Positions 33,642-44,664 of a stretch of 56,216 nt of DNA are shown one piece after another. The notes under the pieces were generated by a model. It was not told the DNA's origin, did not search any database, and saw only the letters and a list, made by a program, of their open reading frames with translations. The translations under genes were made by a program, and so were the position numbers. Every line of letters starts with the position of its first letter. Position 1 is the first letter of the stretch. The stretch comes from Phoronis australis (lineage: Eukaryota > Phoronida > Phoronidae), in NCBI GenBank assembly GCA_002633005.1, contig NMRA01000517.1, positions 253,064 to 309,279 on the forward strand. Reading direction: 5' to 3'.

Positions 33642-34096
33642 GTCAGTTTTCTTAAAGGTTTAAAAACCGTTCAGTGATTGATGTTCGGACGATAATATTT
33701 CTTGATATTGTCTATCGCTGATAAGTCCTTTTGCTTCTCTTTCAAACCATACCTCTAAGTTGTCACTGCAAATCAGCTTTAAATTTTGACTAACCTACTG
33801 TAAAACAATTTAAGCAAGATTAGAAAATAAGTTTCAAATTTGATCTTTGTTCACCAAGTGTCGTTAGCATCAGTGATTATCCCTTGGTTTACGTCATTAA
33901 AACTTCTACAACAGTGTTAGAAACGTTGACGAAAACGATATCCATGGATTTATTACAAAATTGACTGGTCCACACAGTTGTTGACAAATCTGCACTTTTT
34001 CCAATGACCTTGTTGTGCACAGTTGTCATGCACGTCCTTCGCGTACTGTCGATCAGCATGTCAACAGAATACTGCTTTAACGACCAAGTTCTGCCA

Positions 34097-34332
34097 ATCA
34101 CAACCAGGTGAACACGTGGAGGTTACAAACCAAGTGAAAACGTAAAGGTGACAAATCAAGTGAACACTTAAATTTGACAAACCATGCGACCACATAAAGG
34201 TGACAGACCAAGTGGACACGTAGAGGTGACAAACCATGTGAACACGTAGATGTGACAGACCAAGAGAACACGTGGAGGTGACAAACCAAGTGAACAGGTG
34301 GAGGTGACAAACCAAATGAACACGTAAAGGTG
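34097..34332. repeat. Minisatellite of 26-bp units, block before D1
   Basis: Units gacaaaccaagtgaacacgt ggaggt occur about nine times. The array is interrupted at a TTAA by element D1 and resumes at 36014. Confidence 0.93.
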
Positions 34333-36013
34333 TTAAAGGAGTATGCCACCTGATTTAATTAGTCTTTTTTGCCGTCTTAATCGGTCTATATCCACATCGC
34401 CTAGCGTGCGGTCGACCTTACCTAGCTAAGAGGTGTCGCATTAACCTGTGAGGAAGGTGAGAAACGACGCTAGCGACGTCAGTGGTTCATATGCAGAGTA
34501 AATGCCGCTATGTTGCGGTGCGTCGTTCCCGCTTGTCCGAAGTAAGCAGCTGTGAGGAAAGCAAGTATATCGTTTTTTTACTTCCTCGAGATTCCGAAAT
34601 GCTTATGAAGTGGCTCATGGTAGTGAAGAATGAAATGTACGCTGTAAATAGCAAGTATGAGGCCGTGAAACATCTCCGTATCTGTGGCCTGCAGACGTCG
34701 ACCGTGCCTAGTGACGAATGCCGGCTTACCAAATAACTCCATACGTTCCGTTGTCTGAGCTTGTTCACGGCGCCTCTCTAGTATTTCTTCATCACTTTAT
34801 TCCTGTTCGAATTGATAGCCTGTAAATCTAAACGATACTCCTGCGAAGTCGAGACTGATGAGCTCTAGCTCGTCCTAAGTCGGGATTGCGAGTTGCCATG
34901 TTGGCGTTTATTACTGAGCGTTCTGTTTCAAAGTGAATTCTCATCCTAACCAATACTTATATAAAACTGAAACTAAGTCTGTCTCATTAGATGCAATTTG
35001 TAATGACTTTGGAGTGTCTGTGAGTGCAAATGATTTGAGAAGCCAGCAATGAATAAATCACTGCGTTTCCGGCTTCGGGTGCAATAAAACTAATTGACGG
35101 GACACCTAGGCCGTGTGAGCTCATGCTAATTTAGTGTTTGCTGGCAGAAACTATTGTGAAACAACTCGATTTCCATCCCACGGTCAGGTGTTAGGAGAAT
35201 CTTTATTTACATTTACATTACTCAAGTAATGATTGTCAATGTACAACTTCTGCCCTGACGGTGCTGTGGCCCAAAGCCGGAACCTGAATTCGCGGCCCCC
35301 GACGCGAGTAAGTAGATTTGCAGTTTCGTGGCTAATTCACCAACATAATCAGGTGCACATTACTTTGGCTCACTAGTATAGTATTTTCTTGACTGGAAGT
35401 TTAGTTTCCACTGAACTTTGGCTGGTTCATGTTCGTGATGTCTGATCAGTTTCCGAGCCACTGGCGGGGAGTCAATCCGGCCGGCCACGACGGGCCTGAT
35501 CGGGCTCCAAACCACTGGCCAGGATAACAAGCGTTTTGTGTTTAGAACTCAAAAATCACAAGTCTAAACAACACAGACCTAGGTTCTCCTGTCTGTATCT
35601 CACGGAAAATACTTCGAAATTATCTCCAAACAGACCCAGATCCTGCTACGGACGTTATTGGTCTGCCGAACTTTGTAGGCTACGGTGTGTCCAAATACCA
35701 ATAAATCCGTAAGAGCGAAATAAAACGACACGTTTTTATAAGAACTCGTTGTATTTTTAAGATCTTTATATCGAAGTTTGATGATTTATTTGGTGTTTAA
35801 CGATGACTTCAAGCGATAAACTGACACCAGTAACCCGTCTTGTGAACTGCTGAACACACTGCGTGTGAAACCAATGACGTCATTGGATAATTTCAACACC
35901 TCCGTCTGCCGTCAGGTGTCAGGTAACGCAACCTTACGTGTCGTTGTGGAGTAGAACTACTCGATCTAAATTGATACCAATGAGGTTGTTTTTTGGGTGG
36001 CATGCTCCTTTAA
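34333..36013 (+). mobile_element. TTAA-flanked element D1 (1,681 bp)
   Basis: TTAA at both ends; short imperfect inverted ends TTAAAGGAGTATGCCACC / complement of TTAAAGGAGCATGCCACC. Removing it and one TTAA restores the flanking 26-bp array unit exactly (ggtg-TTAA-accaagtgg in place of ggtg-ACAA-accaagtgg). The whole element is matched by D2 in inverse orientation at 38632-40306. TTAA duplication plus a THAP-like coding piece suggests Kolobok; piggyBac also uses TTAA. Confidence 0.9.
34491..34736 (+). pseudogene. THAP-like fragment in D1
   Basis: From ATG 34491 it reads MQSKCRYVAVRRSRLSEVSS, then SKYIVFLLPRDSEMLMKWL and KHLRICGLQTSTVPSDEC, 82 residues in all. Cys near the start, F-x-x-P-(K/R)-D, the invariant Trp and a late Cys resemble a THAP domain, but the final C-x2-H-F appears to be lost after RICGL, probably by a frameshift. 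Its counterpart in D2 has the same length and stop. Confidence 0.5.
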
Positions 36014-36268
36014 ACCAAGTGGACACGTGGAGGTGACAAACCAAGTGAAAACATGTAGGTGACAAATCAAGTGAACACGTGGGTGTGACAAACCAAGTGG
36101 ACACGTACAGATGCTAAACCACGTGGACACGTAGAGATGACTAACCACTGGACACGTAGAGATGACAAACCAAGTGGACACGTAGAGATGACAAACCAAG
36201 TGAATTAGTAGAGATGACAAACCAAGTGAACACATGAATGTGACAAACCAAGTGAACAGGTGGAGGTG
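36014..36268. repeat. Minisatellite of 26-bp units, block after D1
   Basis: Continuation of the 34.1-kb array (accaagtggacacgtagaga tgacaa), about 10 units. Remnant units also occur at 38398-38445, beyond element B. Confidence 0.93.
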
Positions 36269-36520
36269 AAAAACTATGAAATAAGTATTTTTCTGGGCTT
36301 AGAAATGTGCTTATTCTACGCGTACTCTTGCTTAGTTTACGCGTACAATTCAACATTTCTTCAAGTCCAATCAAGCTCGTGCTCTCAAATAAATTGATCA
36401 AGAGCATAACATGGTCGTTTAAGAACTTAAAGTACTCGCAAATTAAGCACGCGTAGATTTAGCACAAGTACACGTATATTAAGAAAAAGTGCTCATAGAT
36501 TAAATGGTTGTACGTGTAGA

Positions 36521-38316
36521 TTAAAGGAGAGGGCAACTTTTTTCATGTCCTTTTTTAGTAAAAATACGGTTCGTTGATAATCCCAGACATTCGTTTCGCT
36601 TGATAACGGCTTCCTGTAATTTTACTAAAATAGACCTGAACTGCATGTTTCAGCATTTGAATATGAATTTTGATAGCATAAAGTTTGGCATCCACAAATT
36701 CCTAAGTAGTACTCAGTATTTTTATTTTTACTTTGAAAAGTAAAAAAATTATTAGTTCCGTAAAGCCCCACTGCAAGCGCTGTTTTTCGTGACGTCACTG
36801 AGGCTGTACAGCACAAAGAGATATAGGTCATTAGCCGTGCGAGTACGTAGTCCAGTCGACTTGTGCATACTCACAACATTTTTCGTTTTTCTTTCCTGTG
36901 ACTTCCATTCATTCCAGGGCCTAGCCAGCCAGATAGCTGTATAAAGACTATCTTCAATACAACTAGGTACCAGTAGCACTGTGTGCTGGACCCCGAAATT
37001 TCACATAGCCCGGGTAGTTCTACTCGTCACCTCGTCGCGAAACTTATATCAACATGTAGAGCTCTAAACTGGCAGGGGAGCATGCAAATATCTGGGTGTC
37101 AACCGACACTCACCTTGGTCGCTGGAGCCATTTAAGTGAAAAACATTCTAGTAAACGTTAATTTATTTCATAATTTTCAGCCTTTTGTAACAAAGAAAAC
37201 AGTACGCTCAACACACGCTATTTCCTAAAATTTTGCGACATCTGCCGGTAAATGATGACAGCTTTGCAGGAGCAAAAATTTTTATGAAATTCGGTTTAAT
37301 GGTATTAAAATACTAAAAACTTGTAAGGAAATGAAATCAGCTCTAGTAATTTGTTGTTTCATGTACACAATTTCGAAGAACAGTTTGATCGCTTGTTATA
37401 CTTGGAAGAACAACTCAGGAACGAAACTGACCAATAAGGCAACAGGAGAAGTGCATTTTTGAAGCGACAAGCCTCGCGAGCTGTGGCCTTTACAGTAACT
37501 GGATGCGCTTCATCTACTGTCACCCGTGGCCCCAAACGTGCCCCCAGAGCGTGCAATTCCGGGAACTAGCAGTAATTCGCCCTGTGCTGGTGTTGTCTCC
37601 AGCCCAGAGCTTGGAAGAAGCCCTGCAGCGATGTGGAGTAGTGGGAGTCAATACACGCCAAAGTCGACACCCATTGGAGAGGACAGTTCGTCGTAAAGTG
37701 GTCAGACTGGTGAATCAAACTTTGATTAGTTTATTGTGGACGTGACTAAAGCATTGGAGCTATTTAAAAGGTGCCAAGTGTGTGGCGAGAGAGTTATACG
37801 GCTAGATGTAAGCGGTTTGTTTGCTCAAGTCACCATCCAGTGTTAACAGTATAGGCATTCTACTGAGGTTGGCATAATTGTGCACCCCTTGCATTTGCAC
37901 CAAGACGTCCCATCAGTCTATGCCTCATCCTTTCCAACAGCTGTCTGTACTCTACCTCACTATAATCGGGCTCAAAACATAAATTCACCGACTGCTACAA
38001 CAAACTAAAAGATTTCTAAATCCAACGTTCTCTAACAGCCTAGCTTCTGGCAGAGTTCTCGTCGATGGGAAGTGGTGACGACAATTTTAGGAGACAAGCA
38101 CAAAAACAGCAGTAGAACAGATTCTCACAGTAACTCGAACGCACTAGAAACGAAATAGCGGGAAATTCTTAAACCCTGAATGTCATTTCCGGAGTACTGC
38201 ACAACTAATTGCTAAAATTACGAAGAGCCGTGATTAACTGAAGAATATGTCTGGGATAATCAACGGAACGTATTTTCTCTAAAATGACACGAAAAAAAGG
38301 TTGCCTTCCCCTTTAA
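36521..38316 (+). mobile_element. TTAA-flanked element B (1,796 bp)
   Basis: TTAA at both ends and terminal inverted repeats of about 105 bp (TTAAAGGAGAGGGCAAC.. against TTAAAGGGGAAGGCAACC..). Removal rejoins ..cgtgtaga-TTAA-gcaaaagcacgcatag. The inside holds a broken coding stretch shared with copy C. Copies A (1-302) and C (50396 on) share its right end. Confidence 0.9.
37456..37850 (+). pseudogene. Broken element-B protein with a zinc-ribbon-like piece
   Basis: Short open pieces over this stretch match copy C on the other strand: first a Ser/Pro-rich linker (VTGCASSTVTRGPKRAPRAC here), then FIVDVTKALELFKRCQVCGE. The C-x2-C after an E-L-F helix resembles the region that follows the THAP domain in proteins of many marine-invertebrate transposons (from memory). 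Stops and frameshifts are frequent. Confidence 0.5.
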
Positions 38317-38631
38317 GCAAAAGCACGCATAGAGTAATGACATTTCTACGCGCAAAAAGGTGCTTGGTTAAGAACCCCTTGGTACTTCATAACAAACCAG
38401 TTAGATACGTGGAGGTGACAAACCAAGTGATTACGTAGAAATGACAACAATGAACTCGAGCATGGGTCAAAGAAAGTGAGCTCGTGGTTGTGACTCGGTG
38501 TTATTTACAAGAGTACTGGTAAATGGTCTGAGATGTGAGCACATATTCAATTACGTCCCGGAAACTAATTGGCAAACTAACCTGTAAATACTCATAATAT
38601 CATATTATTCAGCCGATACCAGCTTCGCACG

Positions 38632-40306
38632 TTAAAGGAGCATGACACCCCAAAAACAACCTAATTTGTATCAATTTAGATCGAGTAGTTCTACTCCATA
38701 ACGACACGTACGGTTGCGTTACCCGACACCTGACGGCAGACGGAGGTGTTGAAATTGTCCAACGACGTCATCGGTTTCGCACTCAGTCTGTTCAGCAGTT
38801 CACAACACGGGTTACTGGTGTCAGCTTATCGCTTGAAGTCATCGTTTAACACCAATAAATCATCAAACTTTGATGTAAAACCCTTAAAAACACACCGTGT
38901 TCTTATAAAAACGTGTTGTTTTATTTCGCTCTTACGGATTTATTGGTATTTGGACACACCGTAGCCTACAATGTTCAGCAGGCCAATAAGGTCCGTAGCA
39001 GGAGTTTGGGGTCGGACTAGATAATTTCGAAGTATTTTCCGTGAGATACAGACAGGAGAACCTAGATCTGTGTTGTTTAGACTTGTGATTTTTTGAGTTC
39101 TAAACACCAAACGCTTGTTAGCCTGGCCAGTGGCTCGGAGCACGATCAGGCCCGTCGCGGCCGGTCGGATTGACTCGTAAGTTATCCCCGCCAGTGGCTC
39201 AGAAACTGATCAGACATCACGAACATGAACCAGCCAAAGTTCAGTGGAAACTAAACTTCGAGTCAAGAAAATACTATACTAGTGAGCCAAAGTAATGTGC
39301 ACCTGATTATGTTGGTGAATTAGCCACGAAACTGCAAATCTACTTACTCGTCGGGGGCCGCTTTGGCCACAGCACCGTCAGGGCAGAAGTTGTACATTGA
39401 CAATCATTATTTGAGTAATGTAAATGTAAATAAAGATTCCCCTAACACCTGGCCTTGGGATGGAAATTAAGTTGTTTAACAATAGTTTCTGCCAGCAAAC
39501 ACTAAATTAGCATGAGCTCACACGGACTAGGTGTCCCGTCAATTAGTTTTATTGCACCTAAAGCCGATAACGCAGTGATTTATTCATTGCTGGCTTCTCA
39601 AATCATTTGCACTCACGAACACTCCAAAGGGATTACAAATTGCATCTAATGAGACAGACTATATTTCAGTTTTATATAAGTATTGGTTAGGGTGAGAATA
39701 ATTCATTTTGAAACAGAACGCTCAGCAATAAACGCCAACATGGCAACTCGCAATCCCGACTTAGGACGAGCTAGAGCTCATCAGTCCCGAATTCGCAGGT
39801 GGATCGTTAAGTTTTACAGGCTATCAATTCGAACAGGAATACAGTGATGAAGAAATACTAGAGAGGCGCCGTGAACAAGCTCAGACAACGGAACGTATGA
39901 AGTTATTTGGTAAGCCGGCATTCGTCACTAGGCACGGTCGACGTCTGCAGGCCACAGATACGGAGATGTTTCACGGCCTCATACTTGCTATTTACAGCGT
40001 ACATTTCATTCTTCACTACCATGAGCCACTTCCTAAGCATTTCAGACTCTCGGGGAAGTAAAAAAACGTTATACACGCTTTCCTCGCAGCTGCTTAGTTC
40101 TGACAAGCGATAACGATGCACCGTAACATAGCGGCATTCAATCTGCATATGAACCACTGACGTCGCTAGCGTCGTTTCTCACCTTCCTCACAGGTTAACG
40201 CGACACCTCTTGGCAAGGCAAGGTCGATCGTATGCGAGGCGATGTGGATGTAGACCGATTAAGACGGCAAAAAAGACTAATTAAATCGGGTGGCATTCTC
40301 CTTTAA
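38632..40306 (-). mobile_element. TTAA-flanked element D2 (1,675 bp), inverse of D1
   Basis: Same family and length as D1 but reversed: starts TTAAAGGAGCATGACACCCC and ends GGTGGCATTCTCC-TTTAA. Matching runs along its full length. It ends 30 bp before the acceptor of exon 20. Confidence 0.9.
39903..40148 (-). pseudogene. THAP-like fragment in D2
   Basis: Counterpart of the D1 fragment: MQIECRYVTVHRYRLSELSS, then FLLPRESEMLRKWLMVVKNE and the same end and stop. Differences cluster in the N-terminal half. The last 43 residues are identical and the DNA there is almost unchanged. The shared early stop means both copies derive from an already shortened parent. Confidence 0.5.
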
Positions 40307-40335
40307 GCCTGCTTAATGGAGTTGATTGTTTCTAG

Positions 40336-40503
40336 GGTTACGGATGGTGCACTATGGAGAAGCTTAAAGTCAACGACAAGGGTGAGATGATATCTAATGG
40401 ACCCGCAAACTACAAGATTCCTACCGTTGGCCAAGTACCACGCGAGTTCAACGTCACCTTACTTAAAGTTGCTCCGTACACGACGACAGTGTATTCTTCA
40501 AAG
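40336..40503 (+). CDS. Exon 20: Moco domain
   Basis: 56 codons, phase 0/0. GYGWCTMEKLKVNDKGEMIS, GPANYKIPTVGQVPREFNVT and a final VYSSK match family 'G.G..T.EE...SP.G.L...GP..YKIP....IP..F.V.LL......A..SSK'. Acceptor tttctag, donor gtatga. The acceptor is only about 30 bp beyond the end of TTAA element D2. Confidence 0.95.
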
Positions 40504-40794
40504 GTATGAATTGATGTAAGCTTCAAAGCATTTCATTTTCTATGGCGAGAGTTTCCTACCACAAAACACAATATTTTCCCGCACCATTGTGTCTCTAAGG
40601 TATTCTCCGCCGTGGCTGATTTATACTACTTGATAAGTATCTCACGATCCATTGCTAGTAACGTGTTAATGCTGGGGTTATCAAGTGCTAGTCCAGTGTA
40701 GTCTGTCATCCACAAAAAATGTGCTTGGGCACATCATAATAGACAACTATCTTGACTTTGCACAAAATTATATTATCCATTATTATGTCCTCCA

Positions 40795-41412
40795 AGCTGC
40801 CCACACCGTGTTCCTCTTGTCATCGGTAATTTGGTCCTTCAAACCACCCACATCGTGTTCGTTTTGATAGTCATATCTTGGTCGCCCACGCAATCCACGC
40901 CATGTACTTTTTGTCATCAGCAATTTTGTCGTCCAAGCCACCCACATCGTGTTCTTTTGACAGTCATAGCTTGGTCTCCCACGCAATCCACGCCATGTAC
41001 TTTTTGTCATCCATAATTTGGTCCTCAAAGACACCCACATTCATTTCTTTTTGTCATCCGTAAATTGGTCTTTCAAGCTACTCACGTCGTCTTCTTGCCA
41101 TTTATGATTTGGTGCTACAAGCCACTCACTTCGTGTTCTTTTGTCATCCGTAATTTAGTCCTCCAAACCACCCATGTGTTCTTTTTGTTATCGGTAATTT
41201 GGTCCTCCAAGCCACCCGCATTGTGTTCTTTTTGTCATCAAAAACTTGGTCCTCCAAACCACCCACATCGTGTTTTTATGGTCCGCAATTTGGTCCACCA
41301 AGCCACCCACATCGTGTTGCTTTTCTCATCTGTAATTTGGTCCTCCAAGCTACCCACATGGTGTTCTTTTTGTCGTCTGTAATTTGGTCATCCAAACCAC
41401 CCACAGAGTGTC
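40795..41412. repeat. Minisatellite, about 13 units of 47 bp
   Basis: Unit: cgtgttctttttgtcatcc, then gtaatttggtcctccaagcc and acccacat. A variant block (tcgcccacgcaatccacgcc atgtac) is interleaved. It lies in intron 20. Confidence 0.93.
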
Positions 41413-41774
41413 ATTTACCATGGCGCCAACTGCAAGTGGTTGCAACAAAACGCCTGAAACAGACCGATCCTGAAATTGCTCATTATTTACCCATAATGCA
41501 AAACACTTGTAAAGCAGACGACCAGTTATTCAATTTGATTTTTAACCGCTAAAAGGGTAACGTTTAATTGAGGATGAGGCCTGTTGCACAAACGATCACA
41601 GTATGTCGGCGGCTGAAATTAATCGCCATGACAACCAAACTTACTGAATCTGTTCTGAAGCAGAACGAAGTTGCCAGATTTTCTCTCGAAATAAGAACGC
41701 TTTCACGGACTTATCCATGCATGGTACATGTGTGGGGACACACATTGCGCATCGTTGGTGCTGAATTTTCAACG

Positions 41775-42195
41775 TCTCTCATTACCATAGCAACACACCT
41801 GCCAACCTACTGCAACACATGTCGACCTACTACAACACACCTGCCCATCTACTGTAACACACCTAATGACGTACAGCAACACACCTGCCCATCTACTGTA
41901 ACACACCTAATGACGTACTGCAACACACCTGCCGATCTACTACAACACACTTGCCGATCTATTGTAACACACCTGCCGACCTACTGCAACACATCTGATG
42001 ACGTACTACAACACACCTGCCAATCTTCTGTAACACACCTGCCGACCTACTGCAACACACCTGTTGACTTACTGCAACACACCTGCCGATCTACTGTAAG
42101 ACACCTGATGACGTACTACAATACACCTGACGTCCTTCTGCAATACACTTGATGTCCTACTGTAACATACCTTCTAACCTACTGCAACCCAGGTT
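41775..42195. repeat. Minisatellite, about 19 units of 21-22 bp
   Basis: Units cctactgcaacacacctgcc ga and ctactgtaacacacctgatg ac alternate. The open frame of 194 codons across it is a product of the repeat. Confidence 0.93.
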
Positions 42196-42800
42196 CCATG
42201 TCATCAGTGCAATGGACCCACATGCGCGGCCTGTTACAACGTGTATCAGACAGCCTGCAATGGGGCTATCCCATGACAGCGTTTTCCCGTTCAGCGACTT
42301 TACCAGACGAGGGGGGTTGTGAGCATGTGATAACTGCCAAGAACAGTCTTTTGTGTGCTATGACAACAGGCTGGCCAATTATCTATCAGGCTAATTACAG
42401 ACCACGTGTGAACACCGTCAATCCCTGAGTGAATTGATACATTCAAAAAGAATAGATTATCGTAACTTCGATTGCAGTTGGGCGATTTTGACGAATCAAA
42501 AACTAAACATGATCACCATTTGACGAGGAGTTCAGAAATGCAATTGGTTTGTGGTCAAATATGTTATAACTTTTATTTTTAACAGCACAGCCCAGTCAGG
42601 CTAGATGCAATCTTATTGAAGATTAGAGCAATTATCGAACAAAAGAGAGCTGGCCCTCCAACCACGAATACCAGAATGGAGTTAATTAGTCGTGTAAGAC
42701 ATTGGCTACAGGAGTAAACTTCCCACCTTGTTGTTGGGCTATTGAATCGAACAAGTTGGGTGCAACGGGAAAATGCCGTAATGCAACAATTTTTACCATA

Positions 42801-43065
42801 CTAGAGGGCGCGCGTGTACTAGTGGTGATAGATTAAGCAGCCTCGATTTCACGAGCCCTTTAATACATCGTGAAATAGCTTGCAGCCGTGCCAACTGAAT
42901 CTGAGATTGCGTGAAAAGGGTGCTTCTACGAGAGGGAGTGAACTAAACATGACCTTATAGAAAGGTAAGGTTTTAATTATTTTCACCGATTATTCTATGT
43001 TTACAATTCTAAGATGCTTGTTAACTGTGGTACTGGCCGATGTCGACTTCGCGGCAATCGCCAGT
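42801..43065 (+). repeat. Interspersed repeat, copy of 27017-27276
   Basis: ctagagggcgcgcgtgtact, the cctcgatttc.cgagcccttta patch, gtgccaactgaatctgagat tgcgt and gccgatgtcgacttcgcggc occur in the same order and orientation as in the element at 27 kb. The outer 17-bp ends are not kept here. Confidence 0.85.
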
Positions 43066-43291
43066 CGGATTAATCATTATTGTTATGTGTGTTACGATAC
43101 TTGACGTAGCACTCGGGATCCTTTCGTAAGTCAAAACAGTATTATTATTATTGATAATTGTAATATTACAATCCAACCCCAAAGAGTTCTTGACAAATTT
43201 GTTTACTCTCAATCCTATGTCTTCCGGAAGTCTATTACACGTTGACATGGAAACATATCGTGTCTGTTTTCATCTGACCTTTGTTTTTCAG

Positions 43292-43478
43292 GCTACTACC
43301 ATGCAGAGGAGAATCGCTGCTGCAACCGTTCCTGCATGGACAGAAATTGGTTTTAGATAACTGCAGCTAACCAGCAAGATCTTCCTATCCAGTCCAGATA
43401 TGTTGTCAAAGCCTACTTTCTATTACTCGAAATAAAGAACAAAGCCTTTGAAAAGGGACAGCTATTTTCAAAAGAAAG
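43292..43478 (+). pseudogene. Unrecognised coding-like fragment
   Basis: After a good acceptor (tttttcag) it reads ATTMQRRIAAATVPAWTEIG then, one base out of frame, ITAANQQDLPIQSRYVVKAY and LLLEIKNKAFEKGQLFSKE up to a GTATGT. The amino-acid texture is protein-like, but I do not recognise it and it fits no XDH segment. It could be a transposon relic or an exon of another gene inside intron 20. Confidence 0.3.
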
Positions 43479-44360
43479 GTATGTAAGTTGTTTTGTTACT
43501 TTACATGTTCTGGCCCTTAGCAGAAGGCTGGCATAGGGGTTTGGGGTTGTAAAATTTGGTGCAACTGAATGTGTGGAAATAACAGGTAATAGTGTCTGGG
43601 GGAAAGAGCATGGTGATTTAATTGTTAACCTTCATGGAGTTCTTTCACATTTCATGAAACTGTTTTGCTATCCATTGTAAACCAATAAAATATGTTACAT
43701 TTTCTGAATTTTCAATGACTGAACAGTCTTACGCCATGCCTTGAAATGTCATTTAAAAATTCACATGACTGCCGTTTTTTGTGAAATTTCATTTTTGCTG
43801 TGAACATACGAGTGAGGCCGTATTTGAACATATTATTCTTACTGCCAATACGCAAGCAATGGTGTCTTAAGGATTTTAAATTACTCTTAAACAACAGAAA
43901 GATTATCCATCATTTTAAAATTTTTAAATCACCCAAGTCTTCATATCTTCTATTGGAAGAAAAATATAAAATGTGAGAAACGGTTCCCGCAGCCTTAGAC
44001 CATAAGTGTACTTGACAGACCCATGAAACTGTAACCCGTGTTTAAAATTGCAAACATCAAATGTCCTGAAAATGGGTGACAAAGGTTTGCCGCACTATTG
44101 AAGTAGTCTCAAATAACTTGCATATTTTGCAGACAAGTGATGTGTTTAAAAAATTGTTATGGCTAGGAATGAAAAATAAAGACGAAGTTTTATACATTAC
44201 TAATCATATGCAACCTTGCTTTCTGGAAATGATAAAAAATTAATTTTGTGTGAAATTGTAGAGCAGTTAGTAGTTATCATATCGTATTTTTTGAAAAACA
44301 GGGCAGCATTTTTTAGGCAACCTGAAGTATTTAAATATTCGTGTTTTAATATTTGTTCCA

Positions 44361-44664
44361 GGCTCAGCGACATTTTAAGGCCATTTCAAGCGGCAACATA
44401 GAAAAGCTGTGTTACCCGCTTTTCTTCCGATAGCATGTCTACACACCAGCAATGCTGCATAGCACAATGTACTAGACACTGGCCCTGGAGAAATGTGTAC
44501 AAAGTTACCATGAGGAAATGTGCCGTGTGTGAAGGGGCACTATATCTGAGTGCTACACCAGTCTGCCTCGTTGAGGACGCCACTGATGGGATAAAATTCT
44601 CTTTCATAGGCAAGGAGTCATGTGTGAACAACAATGGCTTATTTCCTTTCCTGGAAGAAACATG
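44361..44664 (+). pseudogene. Unrecognised Cys-rich coding-like fragment
   Basis: One frame with a single stop (TAG 44399-44401) reads LSDILRPFQAAT, then STHQQCCIAQCTRHWPWRNV, TMRKCAVCEGALYLSATPVC and CVNNNGLFPFLEET. The CC-x3-C and C-x2-C clusters look zinc-binding. It may belong with the fragment at 43.3 kb. The rest of intron 20 (44665-45912) shows nothing recognised. Confidence 0.3.

Noticed and set aside
34061-34349. Minus-strand frames of His/Leu/Ser repeats
   Set aside because: Translations of the 26-bp minisatellite; the same applies at 35966-36235.
41568-42152. 194-codon open frame
   Set aside because: It runs through the 21-22-bp minisatellite; the repeat keeps the frame open and the peptide is a repeat of one motif.
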